A stretch of 13,191 nucleotides of DNA. Origin: JAZSMJ01 sp045535815 (GTDB lineage: Bacteria > Bacillota > Clostridia > Oscillospirales > CAG-272). A model generated the notes under the pieces. It saw only the letters and a program-made list of their open reading frames with translations, was not told the origin of the DNA and ran no database searches. Each line of letters begins with the position of its first letter. Within the stretch, counting starts at the first letter, position 1. The DNA lies in contig JAZSMJ010000013.1 in the NCBI GenBank assembly GCA_045535815.1, positions 1-13,191 of the forward strand, in the 5' to 3' direction. Shown in pieces: positions 10,650 through 13,191 of the stretch. Both the position numbers and the translations under genes were made by a program.

Positions 10650-10964
10650 CTACCTCGCTTTCTCTTCGCACTTTTCTTTCATCCACGGAAGCATTCTTCC
10701 GCAGTTCCTGCATGATGTATCGTATGATCCTGTTGGTGCCAAACATACCGGGCATTTCCTCGGCATTTCATTCCACAACTTAATCCCATGCGCACCGTCT
10801 GCCGCAAATGTTCCGGTTCTAAGGTGACAGTCGATACCATCGCACATGACACTTATTAAATGCTCAAAATCAACATCACACCATAGTGATGCAGTGTTTC
10901 CGCAGGCCGGACATGGCTTCAAAAATACGTTGCTATGCTCAACTCTCTTGTGCTGCATCCTCAT
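10650..10964 (-). CDS. Lar-like restriction-alleviation type zinc protein
   Basis: A 104-residue protein starting MRMQHKRVEHSNVFLKPCPA. Its first 66 residues match the Lar pattern: PCPACG (Cys 18 and 21), a second Cys pair (41 and 46, MCDGIDC), then IKLWNEM (W64-N65), where Lar proteins have A-x-x-W-N. Lar of the Rac prophage relieves type I restriction of incoming DNA; whether this protein does so is inferred. A second zinc ribbon follows (C71, C74, C85, C88), which simple Lar proteins lack. The start at 10964 overlaps the previous gene by 26 bases and has only GAGGGG as ribosome site; 10958 is an alternative ATG. Confidence 0.7.
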   Translation of the reverse strand: MRMQHKRVEHSNVFLKPCPACGNTASLWCDVDFEHLISVMCDGIDCHLRTGTFAADGAHGIKLWNEMPRKCPVCLAPTGSYDTSCRNCGRMLPWMKEKCEEKAR

Positions 10965-11241
10965 ACACCCCTCTTTCTATCCGCTCCACCTTTTCGCTTT
11001 GCGGTTTGATCTCCTGAATCACCGCAAGAACGTCATAGCAGGCTGTTAGATTGCTGTCACATCCAATATCCGCATACCTCCGATGACCGCTCCTATATGT
11101 GATCTCCGCAATCTCTTTCATGTACTCCCGGTTTCCTACCTTGTACCAGTCTTTCACCGCTTCGATCTTAACCACGTTCTCACCGTTCATGTTCAGCACC
11201 GGGATCAGCGCCATGAGTGTTTTGTTTATGTTTTTATTCAT
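10939..11241 (-). CDS. Uncharacterised 100-residue protein
   Basis: Starts MNKNINKTLMALIPVLNMNG. I place the start at 11241, because AAAGGAG lies upstream and the longer frame runs through the end of the previous gene without a ribosome site. A beta-type core (ENVVKIEAVKDWYKVGNREY) is followed by ITYRSGHRRYADIGCDSNLT and a helix (ACYDVLAVIQEIKPQ). No catalytic motif is evident. It overlaps both neighbours (8 and 26 bases), so it is part of a coupled string of genes. Function unknown. Confidence 0.7.
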   Translation of the reverse strand: MNKNINKTLMALIPVLNMNGENVVKIEAVKDWYKVGNREYMKEIAEITYRSGHRRYADIGCDSNLTACYDVLAVIQEIKPQSEKVERIERGVYEDAAQES

Positions 11242-11587
11242 TGCCGAAAAGTCTCCTTTCCAGTTTTTCTTTCTGCTTCCATGCAGCTTCACTCTTCTTG
11301 TGTGCTTCTTCTGCCATGTCAATATATTTCATCTTTTCGTCAAAGTCCTGTGCTTCAAGGCTCTTTTTCATGTAATCCGTACTTTCGTGCATATACTTGA
11401 GATATGCTTCTGTTGCCACTGCCGATGATTCGTACAATTCTCCCCGGCGCTTATTTTCAAGCCATAATATAAAGCTGTCCTTCAGTATCGGTATTCTGTA
11501 TCCACCTCCAAAAGTATCCGGGACAAACATGAACTGAAGCAATTCTTCCTTTGTCGCATCTTCAACTGTCAGCTGTTTTTTTGCCAT
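11234..11587 (-). CDS. 117-residue helical protein
   Basis: Starts MAKKQLTVEDATKEELLQFM. The ATG at 11587 is chosen because GGAGGAG stands seven bases ahead; upstream sequence in the same frame is the out-of-frame body of the previous small gene. The first part has a Gly-rich turn (FVPDTFGGGYRIP). The second half is a long charged helix, probably a coiled coil (SLEAQDFDEKMKYIDMAEEA and beyond). Role unknown. It overlaps the preceding gene by 26 bases and the following one by 8. Confidence 0.75.
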   Translation of the reverse strand: MAKKQLTVEDATKEELLQFMFVPDTFGGGYRIPILKDSFILWLENKRRGELYESSAVATEAYLKYMHESTDYMKKSLEAQDFDEKMKYIDMAEEAHKKSEAAWKQKEKLERRLFGNE

Positions 11588-11723
11588 ATTTTTCTCCTCC
11601 GTCCTCCTCCGGCTCGTACTCACAGTCCCATTTCTCGCACATATAATAATCTTCGTACTTTCCATCTTTGCCTTTTACTCTCACGTAGTGTTTGCAGTGT
11701 TCGCAGTCTCTTTCATTCTCCAT
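11562..11723 (-). CDS. 53-residue zinc-ribbon phage protein
   Basis: Starts MENERDCEHCKHYVRVKGKD. Cysteines 7 and 10 form a C-x2-C knuckle; Cys 29 and 34 (YYMCEKWDCEYEPEE) form the second pair. The pattern C-x2-C-K-x-Y ... C-E-K-W-x-C-x-(Y/F)-E-P is one I associate with very small phage proteins of Clostridia. The ATG at 11723 follows a weak ATGAGGAT site near the stop of the preceding winged-helix gene. The gene runs 26 bases into the next, whose ribosome site lies within it. No function is known to me. Confidence 0.75.
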   Translation of the reverse strand: MENERDCEHCKHYVRVKGKDGKYEDYYMCEKWDCEYEPEEDGGEKYGKKTADS

Positions 11724-11726
11724 TTT

Positions 11727-12119
11727 TTAATCCTCATCCCCCTTATTTGCCAACTCTGCCAGGCTGTCGCACCATTCCTTGTATGCCATTTTCCAGTAAT
11801 CCGTCTTGTAGCCCTCAGCCGTGATTGCATATCCATTCTTGGGCGGCGCGGCATCGTGTACAAGTTCCGTATATTCTCCATAAGAGACCACCGCAGGACA
11901 TCCGCATGATGCCCTTTCAATCCACCCACGGCTCACCAATTCACCGATGGCTTTTCTTGCCCTGTATACTGTCCATTTCAAAGCATTTGCTACTTCCCTT
12001 GCTGATACGACCACCCGTTCCGGGCCATATGTACACATATATGATCCACACTCGGCATGACAGAACACAAGGAATACGGTTCCCAGCATTATCTCTTTTG
12101 CCTTTTCATTCTCTGTCAT
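11727..12119 (-). CDS. 130-residue winged-helix DNA-binding protein
   Basis: Starts MTENEKAKEIMLGTVFLVFC. Residues about 39-70 (VSAREVANALKWTVYRARKA then IGELVSRGWIE) have the pattern of a helix-turn-helix with wing: a recognition helix around TVYRARKAIGELV and a following strand. It probably acts as a regulator of phage or host genes, though no operator is seen nearby. Cysteines at 20, 24 and 29 precede it. AGGAGG lies 11 bases ahead of the ATG, inside the end of the preceding gene (14-base overlap). Confidence 0.7.
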   Translation of the reverse strand: MTENEKAKEIMLGTVFLVFCHAECGSYMCTYGPERVVVSAREVANALKWTVYRARKAIGELVSRGWIERASCGCPAVVSYGEYTELVHDAAPPKNGYAITAEGYKTDYWKMAYKEWCDSLAELANKGDED

Positions 12120-12357
12120 CTGAATCGAATCCTCCTATGTTGAAAAAGTAATCACCATATTCAGCCTCTTCTGTTTCGCTCTCGATCGGGATTTTCCCAT
12201 CATCCATCACAAACCGGAAGTCACCGTACTTGCTCCCCTCTCCGCACTGCAAATTGTAGTAAGTCAGCGTCCGTCCATCACCGCTTATCCTGAGACTGTC
12301 GTGACGATTTGAACCATATTCGTGGATGTTTCCTGTTGCTATATCAAGTATTTTCAT
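12106..12357 (-). CDS. 83-residue acidic protein
   Basis: Starts MKILDIATGNIHEYGSNRHD. It reads as a small beta-rich protein (LRISGDGRTLTYYNLQCGEG, KYGDFRFVMDDG) with an acidic C-terminus (ESETEEAEYGDYF). The net charge is strongly negative. GGAGGAATAA overlaps the end and stop of the secreted 3D protein, one base before this ATG, so the two are translationally coupled. No family is recognised. Confidence 0.75.
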   Translation of the reverse strand: MKILDIATGNIHEYGSNRHDSLRISGDGRTLTYYNLQCGEGSKYGDFRFVMDDGKIPIESETEEAEYGDYFFNIGGFDSDDRE

Positions 12358-12867
12358 TTATTCCTCCAAAATGTATACATTCGCCGTTTGTCTCCCGAAG
12401 CTGATACATGCGTCATAAGTCCCCATGTAGATGTCAATAACATTACTGCTCATCCCTCCGGTGTCGTGGATGTAATATGTTCCAACACCCTCGATGTACA
12501 CCCATTTATGCCAGAGTGCCGGATCGTTGCAGGCTGCTGTGTATCCTTCCGCCGGGTATACTCCGTCAGCACATGGGTTTCCTGTCCAAACATAGGCCGT
12601 TAATTCCATGTTGCTGTAGTAGGTCATGCCTTCTGGTGAGGACACTTCTGTCCCTACCTGCTTTTCTTCTTGCTCCATGTTCCCGACATAAATATCGGGG
12701 ACATTTGCCTTTGTAAGGCTTTCGATGTAATCTGCCCATTCTCTGCCCCGCTCCATGTATTCCTGTACCGTTTCCGGCATCTTCGGAACCATGTGGGCGT
12801 ATTCCTGCACCGTCTCCGGCATCTGCGCCGTAACCGCCATGTATATTCCTAAAAGCAATCCCAACAT
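12358..12867 (-). CDS. Secreted 3D-domain protein (predicted cell-wall lytic domain)
   Basis: A 169-residue protein. MLGLLLGIYMAVTA is a short hydrophobic N-terminus, a likely signal or anchor, so it acts at the cell surface. Residues 16-23 and 30-37 are two copies of MPETVQEY. From about residue 87 the 3D domain runs to the end: MELTAYVWTG, then the three conserved aspartates D115, D135 (HDTGG) and D145 (VIDIYMG), and a final FGRQTANVYIL. 3D domains have a double-psi barrel fold related to lytic transglycosylases and occur in wall-remodelling proteins such as Rpf relatives. I chose ATG 12867 because GGAGG lies six bases ahead. Wall cleavage is predicted, not shown. Confidence 0.85.
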   Translation of the reverse strand: MLGLLLGIYMAVTAQMPETVQEYAHMVPKMPETVQEYMERGREWADYIESLTKANVPDIYVGNMEQEEKQVGTEVSSPEGMTYYSNMELTAYVWTGNPCADGVYPAEGYTAACNDPALWHKWVYIEGVGTYYIHDTGGMSSNVIDIYMGTYDACISFGRQTANVYILEE

Positions 12868-12868
12868 C

Positions 12869-13033
12869 CTAAACCTCCACGCTCTTATCCTCGCAGGCAA
12901 TCTTATAATCCTTGTGTTTTTTCTTCAGGAGCTGTTTAATCCATACTCTGATTAAGTCATATTCCTGCAAATCGTTTGTGCAAAAATTACTCTTGATTGT
13001 TCGCTTTTTCTCTTGTGTTATTTCCTCTGCCAT
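12869..13033 (-). CDS. 54-residue basic protein
   Basis: Starts MAEEITQEKKRTIKSNFCTN and continues LQEYDLIRVWIKQLLKKKHK. It is lysine-rich with a probable C-terminal helix and one or two cysteines. It ends KSVEV with TAG one base before the 3D gene. GGGAGGG lies eight bases ahead of the ATG, and the previous stop overlaps it as TGATG. Possibly a nucleic-acid-binding or regulatory small protein, but nothing specific shows this. Confidence 0.65.
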   Translation of the reverse strand: MAEEITQEKKRTIKSNFCTNDLQEYDLIRVWIKQLLKKKHKDYKIACEDKSVEV

Positions 13034-13191
13034 CACTTGTCCCTCCCATGAAATTCACAAAACATTGCTCTGATGTCAGACGCAGCTACCTCAACGGTTT
13101 CGCTTGGGCTTGTAGACCATTTAATATATTCCCTGTTATGATCCACATACATTTCAACCGGAACCGCCTTCCTCCATGTTCCCTCTTCGTT
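13033..13191 (-). CDS. C-terminal part of a gene cut by the window edge
   Basis: The visible 52 residues begin NEEGTWRKAVPVEMYVDHNR and end EFHGRDK. The 5' end is outside the window. The segment is beta-rich then helical and I recognise no family. Its TGA overlaps the next ATG by one base (TGATG), so it belongs to the leftward operon, whose promoter must lie further right. Confidence 0.7.
   Translation of the reverse strand, partial: NEEGTWRKAVPVEMYVDHNREYIKWSTSPSETVEVAASDIRAMFCEFHGRDK

Larger units (their letters stand above)
7666..10669 (-). repeat. Gene-junction repeat family, about GCAGAAAGTGAGG
   Basis: On the coding strand variants of GGCAGAAAGTGAGG occur at 8146-8160, 8349-8360, 8528-8541, 8773-8786, 8975-8988, 9225-9237 and 9476-9489. 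More diverged copies lie near 7666-7676, 9967-9979, 10187-10199 and 10653-10669. Almost all lie at a gene end, where they encode a tail A-E/G-S-E and supply GTGAGG as the ribosome site of the next gene. Some copies are non-coding or out of frame. See the findings. Confidence 0.75.

Overview
The window looks like accessory DNA of a low-to-mid-GC Bacillota, most likely a Clostridia (Lachnospiraceae-type) temperate phage, phage-plasmid or integrated element. The reasons are strong AGGAGG-type ribosome sites, dense ATGA/TAATG gene overlaps, and many short zinc-ribbon proteins of a kind typical of phages from that group. The host assignment is inference: no rRNA, integrase, terminase, capsid or replication gene is visible.

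Layout. (1) Positions 1-311 hold three LexA/DinR-like boxes, the likely start of a leftward gene cut by the window edge, and a leftward terminator. (2) A 56-residue ribbon-helix-helix (RHH) protein (312-482, leftward) faces a rightward promoter (587-615) across a control region with three copies of one operator-like motif. (3) The rightward promoter reads an operon of nine small genes (731-4002): a 38-residue peptide, a J-domain-like protein, six proteins I cannot name with confidence, and a second RHH protein, closed by a strong terminator at 3990-4019. (4) From 13191 leftward to 4125 every gene lies on the minus strand. In order of transcription: a cut gene, a 54-residue protein, a secreted 3D-domain protein, a winged-helix protein, several zinc-ribbon proteins including a Lar-like one, many 60-165-residue phage orphans, a C5-cytosine methyltransferase, an N6-adenine-type methyltransferase and three tiny proteins. 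(5) Between the adenine methyltransferase and the last three genes sits a roughly 430-bp insertion resembling the two ends of an IS200/IS605 element, with no transposase, its own promoter and an omega-RNA-like transcript region.

How the parts may work together. The RHH protein probably represses both itself and the rightward operon. The leftward array looks like a phage host-takeover and anti-restriction block (methyltransferases, Lar-like protein). Its gene junctions carry one short repeat, roughly GCAGAAAGTGAGG, that encodes the tail of one protein and serves as the ribosome site of the next. This resembles the start-associated repeats known from some other phages and could let genes be exchanged by recombination at junctions.

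Most unusual points: the junction repeats; the stand-alone omega-RNA-like element; the cytosine methyltransferase, whose motifs run III/IV-VIII-IX-X-I (circularly permuted), whose reading frame is broken twice and which contains all four G tracts of 7 or more that I see in the window; and the clustered LexA-like boxes at the left edge.
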